Positions 10,244 through 19,322 are shown, counted from the stretch's first letter. The stretch: 64,000 nucleotides of DNA from JAPLDP01 sp964628285 (GCA_964628285.1 CAZVNP010000007.1:20183-84182), one strand, 5' to 3'. The notes: generated from the letters alone by a model not told the origin. Numbers and translations: made by a program.

Positions 10244-11545
10244 ATGAGGATAGAGGACCTGTACAGACTATTTCAGGAACACCCGTCCATATGCATTGAC
10301 AGCCGGACGGTGATACGGGGGTCTATTTTTTTCGCCCTGAAAGGCGAGCACCACGACGGCAACCGTTTTGCGGCGGAGGCTCTCGCCAAGGGATGCGTCT
10401 ATGCCGTCATCGACCGGCAGGAATACCGCAAGGATGAGCGTTACCTGCTGGTGAAGGATGTTCTGACAACCCTCCAGAAACTGGCCGCGCTGCACCGGAG
10501 GCATCATAAGATCCCGGTGCTGGCCGTCACCGGCAGTAACGGCAAAACCACCACCAAGGAGTTATGTCATAATATTTTGTCTTCACAGTTTACAACGGTT
10601 ACCACCAAGGGTAACCTGAACAACCAAATCGGAGTGCCTGTCACCCTGCTTGGGATGGGTCATAATACCGCGATAGCCGTCATTGAGATGGGCGCCAATC
10701 ACCCGGGTGAAATAGCCTCGCTGTGTCGCATCGCACAACCAACGCACGGGCTTATCACCAACATCGGAAAGGCTCATCTGGAAGGTTTTAAGGATCTGGA
10801 AGGGGTGATCAAAGCGAAGAAAGAACTGTATGATTTTTTATACGCCAACCAGGGCATGATCTTCATTAATGGCGCCAATACCCTGTTGAACAGCATAGCC
10901 CCTGATCTGCCGCGGGTGGTTTATGGAACCGCTGAACGCACCATGGTCACAGGCGAGGTTCTCTCTTCCGATCCCTTCCTGTCGGTGGCGGTTAACTTTA
11001 ACCGTTCCGACGGCACACCTCGGCACCGCGTTCACATCAATACAATGCTGGTGGGTCATTACAATCTGGAGAACATTTTGGCGGCAGCCTGTGTGGGATA
11101 TCATTTTGGTGTCAGCATAGAGGACATTGCCATGACCATAGCTTCCTACAAGCCATCCGACTACCGGTCACAATACGTCAACACCGGCGGCAATACGGTC
11201 ATTCTCGATGCTTACAATGCCAATCCCACCAGCATGGAGCAGGCCATTCAGAATTTCATGGCCATGCGCGCCGGCAAGAAAGCCATGATCCTCGGCGATA
11301 TGTTGGAGCTGGGCGAAACTTCTGACCGGGAGCATCGTAAAATACTGGATATCATAGATGCCTCGGGCATTCAACAGGTCATGCTTGTAGGCCATATTTT
11401 TTCATCGTTAAGCGACAGCCCCCTCTGTTTTAGTGATACGGCTGAAGCCATAACCTATCTGAGGAAACACCCCCTCACTTCCGCGACGATCCTCATCAAG
11501 GGATCGCGCATCATGGGACTCGAAAAACTGATGGACGTGCTATAA
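10244..11545 (+). CDS. murF: UDP-N-acetylmuramoyl-tripeptide--D-alanyl-D-alanine ligase
   Basis: Mur ligase that adds D-Ala-D-Ala to the UDP-MurNAc-tripeptide in the last cytoplasmic step of the peptidoglycan precursor. The 433 residues show the N-terminal Mur domain (IDSRTVIRGSIFFALKGEHHDGN), the ATP loop VTGSNGKTTTKEL near residue 94, TTKGNLNNQIGVP, and the C-terminal domain with LDAYNANPTSMEQAI and ILGDMLELG. Length is normal for Bacteroidota. The neighbouring gldJ and downstream anmK place it in a cell-envelope cluster; ddl, which makes its substrate, lies 49 kb away in the same window. Confidence 0.96.
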   Translation: MRIEDLYRLFQEHPSICIDSRTVIRGSIFFALKGEHHDGNRFAAEALAKGCVYAVIDRQEYRKDERYLLVKDVLTTLQKLAALHRRHHKIPVLAVTGSNGKTTTKELCHNILSSQFTTVTTKGNLNNQIGVPVTLLGMGHNTAIAVIEMGANHPGEIASLCRIAQPTHGLITNIGKAHLEGFKDLEGVIKAKKELYDFLYANQGMIFINGANTLLNSIAPDLPRVVYGTAERTMVTGEVLSSDPFLSVAVNFNRSDGTPRHRVHINTMLVGHYNLENILAAACVGYHFGVSIEDIAMTIASYKPSDYRSQYVNTGGNTVILDAYNANPTSMEQAIQNFMAMRAGKKAMILGDMLELGETSDREHRKILDIIDASGIQQVMLVGHIFSSLSDSPLCFSDTAEAITYLRKHPLTSATILIKGSRIMGLEKLMDVL

Positions 11546-11580
11546 AAACTAAAATTAATAACTAACAAAAATAAAACGTT

Positions 11581-12642
11581 ATGGAAAAAATGTATAAGGT
11601 TATTGGTGTCATGTCCGGCACTTCGCTGGATGGAATCGATGTGGCTTATTGTGTGTTCATACCACGGAAGAATGCCATTCTCAATCAGATCGTAGCGGCC
11701 GAAACAATACCCTATCCGGATGAATGGCGGCAACGGCTGACAGCCCTGACAGGCGAAAACGCACAGTCGTTCTGTCTTACTCATCATGATTACGGTCATT
11801 ACATCGGGGGCGTCGTTCGTGATTTTATGGCAAGGTACAAGGTCAATCCCGATTTTATAGCGTGCCATGGTCATACGGTCTTTCATCAGCCCACAATGAG
11901 GATGACGGCTCAGATCGGTCATGGGGCGGCGATCGTTGCGGAGACGGGCATACCCGTTGTCACTGATTTCAGGTCATTGGACGTGGCCCTGGGAGGACAG
12001 GGAGCCCCTCTGGTACCTATTGGCGACAAGGTGCTCTTCGCAAAATACGATTATTGCCTTAACCTGGGCGGGTTCGTGAATGTTTCATACGATTACGAGG
12101 GCAAGAGAATAGCCTATGATATCTGTCCCTGTAATACCGTTTTGAATTTCCTGGCCGCCAAAGCGGGCTCCTCTTATGATGATGGAGGAGGGCTGGCGCG
12201 TGACGGCAAATTGGATGAGAAGCTGCTGCAAAAGCTGAACAGCCTGTCTTTTTATGGACTGACACCGCCCAAGTCGCTGGGCATGGAGTGGGTCACACAG
12301 AATATCATGCCGTTACTGGAAAAGTCACGGCTTGATCTGAAGGACCTGATGCGTACCTTCACCGAGCACATAGCCATGCAGATAGGCGCCGCCGTGAGGC
12401 ACAAGCTGCCGTCACGTATGCTTATTACCGGCGGCGGTGCTTATAACACCTTTCTCATTGAAAGGCTGAAAGCCCACATCGGACAGGGTATTGTGATACC
12501 CGGGAAATTACTGATTGACTACAAGGAGGCTTTGATCTTTGCATACCTGGGTGTCCTGCGCATGGAACAGCAACCTAACACACTGGGCACGGTGACCGGG
12601 GCACGCCGCGATTCATGTGGCGGAGCCGTCTATATGTCATAA
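11581..12642 (+). CDS. anmK: Anhydro-N-acetylmuramic acid kinase
   Basis: Phosphorylates and opens 1,6-anhydro-MurNAc to MurNAc-6-phosphate during peptidoglycan recycling. The 353 residues carry the N-terminal motif GVMSGTSLDGIDVAYC, the ATPase-fold segment GHGAAIVAETGIPVVTDFRSLD, the glycine-rich LNLGGFVNVSY, and the C-terminal LITGGGAYNTFL with the DYKEALIFAYLG motif. It lies 35 bases after murF on the same strand. A second Met three codons in is an alternative start. Confidence 0.95.
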   Translation: MEKMYKVIGVMSGTSLDGIDVAYCVFIPRKNAILNQIVAAETIPYPDEWRQRLTALTGENAQSFCLTHHDYGHYIGGVVRDFMARYKVNPDFIACHGHTVFHQPTMRMTAQIGHGAAIVAETGIPVVTDFRSLDVALGGQGAPLVPIGDKVLFAKYDYCLNLGGFVNVSYDYEGKRIAYDICPCNTVLNFLAAKAGSSYDDGGGLARDGKLDEKLLQKLNSLSFYGLTPPKSLGMEWVTQNIMPLLEKSRLDLKDLMRTFTEHIAMQIGAAVRHKLPSRMLITGGGAYNTFLIERLKAHIGQGIVIPGKLLIDYKEALIFAYLGVLRMEQQPNTLGTVTGARRDSCGGAVYMS

Positions 12643-12783
12643 TAATATTTTTACACCGCTTCCACGTACTAAAATCATCCTTCGTCAGTTTGTATTAACA
12701 GGCCCCTGTTCAAATATAACATAAACGGGAACCTGAAGGCATAGTCCTTATTTTTAATTTTAAAGTGACAAAATACAAAACCT

Positions 12784-13461
12784 ATGACAGGGATAATTTT
12801 GCAGACCGTGCAGGAAGTATTGGGCGGTGCTTCCGAGATCAGGTTGTCGATTTGGGATCTCACCCTTAAGGGCGGATGGCTGATGTTGCCGCTGGGCATA
12901 CTCTCCGTTCTCACCATTTATATTTTTATTGAAAGGTTCTTTATCATAAAAAAGGCCTCACGGCAGGAATACAATTTCATGAATAACATCCGTGATTTTA
13001 TTCATGAGGGTAGACTGGATTCAGCCAATGCCCTGTGCCGGGGCTACAACTCCCCCATAGCCCGCATGATTGAGAAAGGACTGGCACGTTTGGGCCGGCC
13101 CCTCAATGATATCCATACGGCCATTGAGAATGTGGGCAAGCTTGAAATAGCACGCCTCGAAAAAAATGTGGCCGCGCTGGCCACCATCGCCGGCGTCTCA
13201 CCCATGATCGGTTTTCTGGGTACCGTGGTGGGTATGGTGAAAGCTTTCTATGATATGTCAATGGCTGGTAATAATATTGACATTCAGCTTCTATCGACAG
13301 GTATTTATGTGGCCATGATCACCACGGTGGGCGGACTCATCGTCGGCATCGTCGCATATATTTGTTACAATATTATAGTTGCACGCATTGAAAAGTTGGT
13401 TTATATGCTTGAGGCCCGTGCCACCGAGTTCATGGACCTGCTCCATGAACCGGCCAATTAA
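12784..13461 (+). CDS. exbB: MotA/TolQ/ExbB proton channel family protein
   Basis: A 225-residue inner-membrane protein with the ExbB/TolQ layout: a first membrane segment around residues 30-55 (GWLMLPLGILSVLTIYIFIERF), a cytoplasmic helical region, and two C-terminal membrane segments including ATIAGVSPMIGFLGTVVGMVKAF and GLIVGIVAYICYNIIV. It forms the proton channel that drives ExbD and TonB. ExbD starts 19 bases downstream and a TonB-like gene overlaps the end of exbD, so the three are an operon. Whether it powers TonB-dependent import or Tol-type envelope constriction is not settled by sequence; the TonB partner favours import. Confidence 0.92.
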   Translation: MTGIILQTVQEVLGGASEIRLSIWDLTLKGGWLMLPLGILSVLTIYIFIERFFIIKKASRQEYNFMNNIRDFIHEGRLDSANALCRGYNSPIARMIEKGLARLGRPLNDIHTAIENVGKLEIARLEKNVAALATIAGVSPMIGFLGTVVGMVKAFYDMSMAGNNIDIQLLSTGIYVAMITTVGGLIVGIVAYICYNIIVARIEKLVYMLEARATEFMDLLHEPAN

Positions 13462-13480
13462 CCATTAAAAGGGCATCATC

Positions 13481-13903
13481 ATGGCTATTGAGATGAGAAA
13501 CAAACGCAGGGCTGAGTTCAGCACCACATCGATGGCTGACCTGGTTTTCCTGTTGCTGATATTCTTTATGTTATCCTCGACGCTGGTAGCCCCGAATGCC
13601 GTGAAGCTGCTCCTGCCGTCAAGCAACAGCAAGACGCTGGCCAAACCGGCAAGTGTTACTGTATACATCGATGCTGCCTTTCAGTTCTATGTCGACGGAA
13701 CACCTGTCGATCCCGACACCCTGGAGTCAAACCTGAAGGAAAAGCTCAGGAACGAGCATGAAGCTTCAGTCGTTCTCCGGGCCGATAAGAATGTTCCGGT
13801 ACAATACATTGTCGTCGTGATCGATGCGGTCAATCAGGTAAATAAACAATACAAAGAAAAACATAAGGTTATCCTGGCCACTCAACCGCTGCCACGCTCA
13901 TGA
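13481..13903 (+). CDS. exbD: ExbD/TolR family biopolymer transport protein
   Basis: A 140-residue single-pass inner-membrane protein. The membrane helix at about residues 18-38 contains the conserved Asp of the family (SMADLVFLLLIFFMLSSTLV), which takes part in proton translocation. The periplasmic part follows (VVLRADKNVPVQYIVVVIDAVNQ). Its stop overlaps the ATG of the TonB-like gene in the arrangement ATGA, which indicates translational coupling. It works with ExbB and TonB to energise outer-membrane receptors. Confidence 0.92.
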   Translation: MAIEMRNKRRAEFSTTSMADLVFLLLIFFMLSSTLVAPNAVKLLLPSSNSKTLAKPASVTVYIDAAFQFYVDGTPVDPDTLESNLKEKLRNEHEASVVLRADKNVPVQYIVVVIDAVNQVNKQYKEKHKVILATQPLPRS

Positions 13904-14709
13904 ACCATTCAAGGGAGACCATATACGGTGTAACGGGGACCATCATATTTCACGCCCTGCTGATCCTGGCACTTTTGTTTTTAGCCTTACGGACACCGCT
14001 TCCTCTGCCCGAGGAACAAGGAGTAGAGGTGAACCTTGGCTATACCGATGAGGGCACCGGCGCCGTGCAACCCATTGAAGAAGCCGCGGCACTGGTGTCA
14101 TCAGCTCCCTCACGTAAGAGCCCGGCGCCGAAACAGGAGATAGTGACACAGGAAAATGTGGAGGCACCACCCCTTGAGGAGGTGAAGACCACAGATAAAA
14201 CGGCTGAGAATAAGGGAAAAAAAACAGATGACGAAGCGACGGTGAAGAGTGACGTGGTGAAGAAAGAAGAGGTCAGGCAACCCGTTGTCAATCCCGATGC
14301 ATTATATAAAGGTCGCAGGAAACAATCGGAAGCCACCGGTTCGGAAGGCCAGACAGGCAGGCCTGGTGATCAGGGTGTGCCGGAAGGAACCCCGGGGGCG
14401 GCAAATTATACCGGCGCAGGGGGATTGGGTGAGGGCATCTCCTTCAGCCTGGGCGGACGGCAAGCCAGGCTTCTTCCCAAACCTGAATACCTTTCTGACG
14501 AGCAGGGCAAGATCGTCGTCACCATATGGGTGAACCGCAATGGTGACGTTATCAGGGCCGAAGCCGGTGCCAAGGGCACTGACATCACCGATCTGTCGCT
14601 ACGGAAACTGGCCAGGGAGGCCGCACTCAAGTCGAAATTCACCCCCGACCTGGAGGCCCCGGAGGAACAAAAGGGGACCATCACCTACAAGTTTATCAAA
14701 ATGAACTGA
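13900..14709 (+). CDS. TonB family energy transducer
   Basis: A 269-residue protein with an N-terminal membrane anchor (VTGTIIFHALLILALLFLAL, about residues 10-30) and a low-complexity linker rich in Lys, Glu, Pro and Thr (about 45-160). A Gly-rich stretch follows, and the C-terminal domain has the TonB-like pattern GKIVVTIWVNRNGDVIRAEAG, ending ALKSKFTPDLEAPEEQKGTITYKF. It spans the periplasm to pass force from ExbBD to outer-membrane receptors. The four-base overlap with exbD supports an ExbBD-TonB unit. The C-terminal domain is of the Bacteroidota TonB/TolA type. Confidence 0.88.
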   Translation: MNHSRETIYGVTGTIIFHALLILALLFLALRTPLPLPEEQGVEVNLGYTDEGTGAVQPIEEAAALVSSAPSRKSPAPKQEIVTQENVEAPPLEEVKTTDKTAENKGKKTDDEATVKSDVVKKEEVRQPVVNPDALYKGRRKQSEATGSEGQTGRPGDQGVPEGTPGAANYTGAGGLGEGISFSLGGRQARLLPKPEYLSDEQGKIVVTIWVNRNGDVIRAEAGAKGTDITDLSLRKLAREAALKSKFTPDLEAPEEQKGTITYKFIKMN

Positions 14710-14769
14710 GTTTTCATGGGACATGAACCGGTGCCCCGAACCTGTTATCTCACACGACAACCTTGTATC

Positions 14770-16068
14770 ATGACACCCTACCAGAAAACGATCGCTTATC
14801 TTTTCAGTCAATTGCCTGTCTATCAGCGTATCGGACCCGCAGCATACAAAGCCGATCTTTCCAACACCCTGGCTCTGTGCGATTTGCTGGGGCAACCGCA
14901 GTGTAAATTCCGCTCCATTCATGTCGCAGGCACCAATGGCAAGGGATCGGTGTCGCATTTTATGGCGTCCATCCTGCAGGAGGCAGGTCTGAAGGTGGGA
15001 TTGTATACCTCCCCTCACCTGAAGGACTTCCGCGAGCGCATCCGGATCAATGGCCGGAAGATCCCCAAGGCTTACGTCTGTGATTTTGTGAGTGCCCACC
15101 GCCATCATTTTGAGACAATCCAACCGTCTTTTTTTGAGATGACCGTGGGTCTGGCTTTCGATTATTTTGCCAGGGAAAGGATTGACATGGCCGTTCTGGA
15201 GACGGGTCTTGGCGGCCGTCTTGACTCAACCAACGTTGTCGTCCCCGAACTGGCGGTGATCACCAATATAGGGTATGACCATATGCAGTTCCTGGGTGAC
15301 ACCCTTGAAGCCATCGCCGTCGAAAAAGCGGGCATTATCAAGGCACATGTCCCTGTGGTCATCGGCGAACGGCAGAAAGAGACGGAGCATGTTTTCACGG
15401 CCAGGGCGGCTGCCCTGCAATCGTCCCTGACCTTTGCCTCGGATGTCATTCACCTCAGGTCGCCCCATCTCACTGAGAAAAGGCGCCTCTTACTCCACGC
15501 CGACGTTTACAGGAACGGGCAGCCGGTCATGAGAGCGCTGGCGTCGCCGCTGGCGGCATCCTATCAGCTGAAAAACATCTGCACCGTCGTGCAGGCCGTC
15601 ATGGTCCTCTGCGATATGGATTTTGCCATCGGCCATGACCACATCAGGAAGGGCATCCTGAATGTCATCCGCAACACCGGCATAGCAGGCCGTTGGCAGA
15701 TCCTGTCGAGGGATCCCCTTGCCATATGCGATGTCGGCCATAATAAGGAAGGTATCGCTGAGGTGATGAAACAGATCAGGATGACACCCCACCGCAACCT
15801 CCATATGGTCATAGGCATGGTAAAAGACAAAAACCCCGGTGATATCCTGGGCCTGTTGCCACGTGACGCCCGTTATTATTTTTGCAGGGCGGCCATCCCC
15901 AGAGCTCTCGACCAGAACATCCTGGCGAGTGAAGCTCTCAGATACAGGTTGAAGGGGGAGACATACCTATCGGTGAGAGAAGCTTATATAACAGCCCTGC
16001 AGGAGGCCGGTGCAGGTGACCTGGTCTTCGTCGGAGGGAGTACTTTTGTGGTGGCGGAGGTGCTTTAG
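14770..16068 (+). CDS. folC: Bifunctional folylpolyglutamate synthase/dihydrofolate synthase
   Basis: Adds glutamate to dihydropteroate and to folates. The Mur-ligase-like ATP loop VAGTNGKGSVSHF, YTSPHLKDFRERIRING and the TGLGGRLDSTNVV motif are clear. The C-terminal domain includes ICDVGHNKEGIAEVM. From this start the protein has 432 residues, normal for the family. An upstream in-frame ATG at 14716 would add 18 residues (MGHEPVPRTCYL...) not typical of the family, so the internal ATG before TPYQKTIAYLFSQLP is preferred. It follows the TonB operon closely but is metabolically unrelated. Confidence 0.94.
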   Translation: MTPYQKTIAYLFSQLPVYQRIGPAAYKADLSNTLALCDLLGQPQCKFRSIHVAGTNGKGSVSHFMASILQEAGLKVGLYTSPHLKDFRERIRINGRKIPKAYVCDFVSAHRHHFETIQPSFFEMTVGLAFDYFARERIDMAVLETGLGGRLDSTNVVVPELAVITNIGYDHMQFLGDTLEAIAVEKAGIIKAHVPVVIGERQKETEHVFTARAAALQSSLTFASDVIHLRSPHLTEKRRLLLHADVYRNGQPVMRALASPLAASYQLKNICTVVQAVMVLCDMDFAIGHDHIRKGILNVIRNTGIAGRWQILSRDPLAICDVGHNKEGIAEVMKQIRMTPHRNLHMVIGMVKDKNPGDILGLLPRDARYYFCRAAIPRALDQNILASEALRYRLKGETYLSVREAYITALQEAGAGDLVFVGGSTFVVAEVL

Positions 16069-16095
16069 AATATCCGATGATCCTCAACGGAAACT

Positions 16096-16299
16096 TTATC
16101 CGCCGCTCACGAGATGCACCACGGCAACACGGTCGCCGTCTCTGATTACGGTCATATCATACTCTTCCCTTCTCACCAGCCTGCCGTTGACTTTGATAAC
16201 CAATAACCGGAAGGAAAAATTCTTAATCCTGAGGAGATCCGTTATGGTCATTTGCTCTCCTTCAAATTCTTCATATCTGTTGTTCAGGTTGATTCTCAT
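16096..16299 (-). CDS. ThiS/MoaD-like sulfur carrier protein
   Basis: A 67-residue beta-grasp protein ending in the diagnostic GG (VVHLVSGG), the tail that is adenylated and thiocarboxylated. The body IRDGDRVAVVHLVSGG is the ThiS/MoaD C-terminal signature. Its activating enzyme, a ThiF-like protein, is immediately upstream on the same strand. No other thiamine gene is present, while the divergent neighbour is an aldehyde ferredoxin oxidoreductase that needs a pterin dithiolene. It may therefore supply sulfur for tungstopterin/molybdopterin rather than thiazole; sequence alone cannot decide. Confidence 0.8.
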   Translation of the reverse strand: MRINLNNRYEEFEGEQMTITDLLRIKNFSFRLLVIKVNGRLVRREEYDMTVIRDGDRVAVVHLVSGG

Positions 16300-16346
16300 G
16301 ATCTCAGCATAAATCCGTCACAAAGTGTTACCGGTCGGTAACATGG

Positions 16347-16940
16347 TTATTTCATCGCTCCCAGGAGTATCTCCAGCACCTGGTTAGCCTGCATATTGGC
16401 CACAATGCCCACGCGGGGTGCCAGGGGCGGCATGTCATCACCCGCTTCGGAGGTCTCGTCACCGCATACATAAACATTATCCATGGTACGAGTGGTGAGG
16501 GCATTGTTATTGCCCCAACCTGCCAGACCCGAGGCAATGACCAGCGGTTTGCCGGGAAGCTCCGACAGGATGGTCTCGATGAGCATCCTTTTCATCTCCC
16601 GGTCATCAAGGGCCTCAACGATCACATCGCAGTTACCGAACACCGGGAGGACATCCTGAGGTGCGAGAGGCCTGTCATAAGCCGTAACCCTGACATCCGG
16701 GTTGATACGGCGAAGCGTCTCCATAAGTGCGGCAGTTTTTTTTCTGCCGATCTGGTCAATGAAATAGTACTGGCGGTTCAAATTGCTTTTGTTCACGACA
16801 TCATAATCAACAATGATCAGACGTCCTATCCCCACGCGTGACAAGGCTACGGCACAGTTGGACCCCAGCCCGCCGCAGCCTGCAATGCCAACGCAGTATT
16901 TTTTCAGTTCATCCGTCATCGCACCTTTTATCTTTGACAT
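16347..16940 (-). CDS. ThiF/MoeB-family sulfur carrier adenylyltransferase
   Basis: A roughly 200-residue E1-like enzyme that adenylates the C-terminal Gly of a ThiS/MoaD carrier. It shows the nucleotide-binding loop VGIAGCGGLGSNCAVALSRVG, the YDVVNKSNLNRQYYF segment with the family Arg and Asp, VIVEALDDREMK, and a late Cys in VYVCGDE. It sits just upstream of the ThiS-like gene, 47 bases apart. Start choice is open: ATGs at 16988, 16940 and 16919 are in frame. A -7 box at 16949-16942 overlaps the middle one, so the true start may be 16919. It is divergent from the aldehyde ferredoxin oxidoreductase gene. Confidence 0.83.
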   Translation of the reverse strand: MSKIKGAMTDELKKYCVGIAGCGGLGSNCAVALSRVGIGRLIIVDYDVVNKSNLNRQYYFIDQIGRKKTAALMETLRRINPDVRVTAYDRPLAPQDVLPVFGNCDVIVEALDDREMKRMLIETILSELPGKPLVIASGLAGWGNNNALTTRTMDNVYVCGDETSEAGDDMPPLAPRVGIVANMQANQVLEILLGAMK

Positions 16941-16941
16941 A

Positions 16942-16974
16942 CAAAAATATGGCTTATTGCCGATAATAATACAA
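16942..16974 (-). promoter_or_regulatory. Candidate promoter for the ThiF-ThiS genes
   Basis: On the minus strand TATTTTTG (16949-16942) matches the Bacteroidota -7 consensus TAnnTTTG. A TTG lies 22 bases upstream (16974-16972), slightly wider than the usual 19-21. It lies back to back with the promoter of the divergent aldehyde ferredoxin oxidoreductase. Confidence 0.4.
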
Positions 16975-16990
16975 CCCGGGAGAGGCATTA

Positions 16991-17020
16991 TTGTGATAAA
17001 CCGGATTTTTTATACTTTTG
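16991..17020 (+). promoter_or_regulatory. Candidate promoter for the aldehyde ferredoxin oxidoreductase
   Basis: TTG at 16991-16993, then 19 bases, then TACTTTTG at 17013-17020. Both elements and the spacing fit the Bacteroidota housekeeping promoter. The start codon is about 40 bases downstream. Confidence 0.6.
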
Positions 17021-17061
17021 TTAATCCGATATCATAATGCTTACGAGAACACTTTTTTATT

Positions 17062-19218
17062 ATGGACATAGCGGAAATAAAAGCCGGCCACCGGTTGCTC
17101 AGGGAATGGAGATATGAATGGACAGCACTTGAAAGAGGATACACCGACAAGATTCTTTACATTAATGTAACGGACAATACGATTAAATCAAAGGATGTCC
17201 CGCCGTTAATGAAGGAGAAATTTATCGGCGGCAGGGGTTATGGTCTCCGCTTATTGTGGGATGCCACCACTCCAACCACCCGATGGGATGACCCGGAGAA
17301 TGAGATCATCATTTCGTCGGGACCCATTGGCGGCATCACTCAGTATTCAGGCACGGGCAAGTCGATTGTAGTCACCATCTCACCTCAGACCGACCTGGTC
17401 ATCGACAGCAATGTGGGGGGATTCTTCGGGCCTTTCCTTAAGTTCTCGGGCTTTGATGCGCTGGAATTACAGGGTAAAGCTGAAAAGGACATCATTATTT
17501 TCATTGACGGCATCACGCACCGTGTTGAGATCATCGATGCGCCCAAAGAAGCTCTCGACAGCCACATCCTTACCGAGCAGCTGACGGAGATGTATGCCAA
17601 TGATGAGGCCGACAAGAAAAACATCGGCGTGGTGTCGACCGGTGCTGCCGCCGATCATTCTCTTTACGGCATGCTTAATTTCAGCTTTTATGACAACAGG
17701 CGTAAGCAGGTTCGCGTGAAACAGGCCGGCAGGGGAGGGACGGGCACGGTCTTCAGAAATAAGCATATCAAGGCCCTGGTGGTCAAGATACCGGGTTTAA
17801 AAGGCAACCTGAACAATGTGGCCAACCTCGAGGAGATCATGGAGCGCGGACGCCGTTTCAGCCGTGAGATGAAACTGTTTGATGACTCCCAGGCCGAGAT
17901 GAGAACCAAAGGTACGGCACACCTTGTCAACATCATGAACGATTATGACCTGCTGCCGGTGCATAACTTTAAATTCGGCAGTCATCCGGAGGCTTATAAG
18001 GTTCATTCGGAGATATGGAAGTCGCGTTTCACGCAGGGTGTCACCGACAGCTGCTGGGTGGGGTGCGCCATGGCCTGCTCCAAAGGCGCCGACGGCCATT
18101 TGGTGATGACGGGGCCCTACAAGGGACAAACGGTGACCGTGGATGGCCCTGAATATGAAAGCGCCGCCGGTCTGGGCCCCAATTGCGGTATATTCCGGCC
18201 CGAATTTATTCTGGAAGCCAATTTTTATTGCGATACCTATGGTATCTGCACCATCACCTGGGGCACCACCATGGCTTTCATTATGGAGTGTTATGAGAAT
18301 GGTATTTTAAACCTTGAACGCACGGAAGGTCTTGATCTTCATTTCGGCAATGCCGAAGCGGCGATGGAAGCCATGCACCAGCTGGCACGGGGTGAAGGAT
18401 TTGGAATGATTGCCGGTTTGGGGGTGGGAAAAATGAAACGTCTGTTCAGTGAAAAGGGATGGGGCGACCCGCAGTTTCTTCAGGATATAGGCATGGAAAA
18501 CAAGGGTCTGGAATACTCACAGTATGTGTCAAAAGAGTCGCTGGCACAGCAAGGTGGTTATGCCATGACCAACAAAGGGCCCCAACACGATGAAGCCTGG
18601 GTGATCTTCATGGATATGGTCAACAACCAGATACCCACCTTCGAGAATAAAGCCGAAGCTCTCCATTATTTCCCCATGTTCAGGACCTGGTTCGGCCTGG
18701 TGGGCTTATGCAAACTCCCCTGGAACGACGTGGAGCCTGAAAACAATGCCATGACCGATGAACCGGCCAAGGTGCCTGAACATGTCGACAACTACGTGAC
18801 CATTTATAAGGCCGTGACAGGTAAACCTTTCGACAAGCATGAATTGCTCAGGCAATCGGAGCGCGTGTATAACTTCCAGCGCATCTTCAACCTCAGAAGA
18901 GGTTACGGCGTGAGGAAATACGATGCCCAGCCATACAGGGCTGCAGGTCCTGTCACCGCCGAGGAATATGAATCAAGGGCCGACCGTTATGACAAACAAC
19001 TGAAGGAGCTTGTCGGGATTGATCCTTCCGGTAAATCCACGGCCGAGAAAATGGCCATCCTTCGTAAACACAGGGAAAACCAATATGAGAAACTGCTGGA
19101 TGCCGTTTATTTCAGGAGGGGATGGACGAAAGACGGTGTCCCGCGGATCGAACACCTTAAACAAATAGGCATGGATCTCCCTGAACTGATCGAACTGATC
19201 ACTCCCTATCAGGAATAA
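17062..19218 (+). CDS. Aldehyde ferredoxin oxidoreductase (tungstopterin enzyme)
   Basis: Oxidises aldehydes to acids with ferredoxin, using a tungsten (or molybdenum) bis-pterin and a 4Fe-4S cluster. The 718 residues have the N-terminal AOR domain (LYINVTDNT, IGGRGYGLRLLWD, SGPIGG, GTGKSIVVTISPQT, NVGGFFGPFLKFSGFDALELQG). Cluster cysteines are Cys331, Cys335 and Cys339 in CWVGCAMAC and Cys550 in VGLCKLPWND. The first three are spaced CxxxCxxxC, unlike the CxxCxxxC of the archetype. An extra N-terminal segment of about 28 residues precedes the usual start. The gene stands alone but divergently adjacent to a sulfur carrier pair that could serve its cofactor. Substrate is unknown. Confidence 0.92.
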   Translation: MDIAEIKAGHRLLREWRYEWTALERGYTDKILYINVTDNTIKSKDVPPLMKEKFIGGRGYGLRLLWDATTPTTRWDDPENEIIISSGPIGGITQYSGTGKSIVVTISPQTDLVIDSNVGGFFGPFLKFSGFDALELQGKAEKDIIIFIDGITHRVEIIDAPKEALDSHILTEQLTEMYANDEADKKNIGVVSTGAAADHSLYGMLNFSFYDNRRKQVRVKQAGRGGTGTVFRNKHIKALVVKIPGLKGNLNNVANLEEIMERGRRFSREMKLFDDSQAEMRTKGTAHLVNIMNDYDLLPVHNFKFGSHPEAYKVHSEIWKSRFTQGVTDSCWVGCAMACSKGADGHLVMTGPYKGQTVTVDGPEYESAAGLGPNCGIFRPEFILEANFYCDTYGICTITWGTTMAFIMECYENGILNLERTEGLDLHFGNAEAAMEAMHQLARGEGFGMIAGLGVGKMKRLFSEKGWGDPQFLQDIGMENKGLEYSQYVSKESLAQQGGYAMTNKGPQHDEAWVIFMDMVNNQIPTFENKAEALHYFPMFRTWFGLVGLCKLPWNDVEPENNAMTDEPAKVPEHVDNYVTIYKAVTGKPFDKHELLRQSERVYNFQRIFNLRRGYGVRKYDAQPYRAAGPVTAEEYESRADRYDKQLKELVGIDPSGKSTAEKMAILRKHRENQYEKLLDAVYFRRGWTKDGVPRIEHLKQIGMDLPELIELITPYQE

Positions 19219-19322
19219 AAAAGGAAAAAATGAGATTTGGACAATGAAGGTCATGCATAACAATCTCATTTTATTTACCGATGATCGTTTGATCCTGAAA
19301 AAGAAGTAAATTTGGTTGCATT

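Noticed and set aside
16096..16940. Naming the ThiS/ThiF-like pair as thiamine genes
   Set aside because: No thiG, thiH, thiC or thiE is visible, and the neighbour is a pterin enzyme. The family is given without a thiamine assignment.
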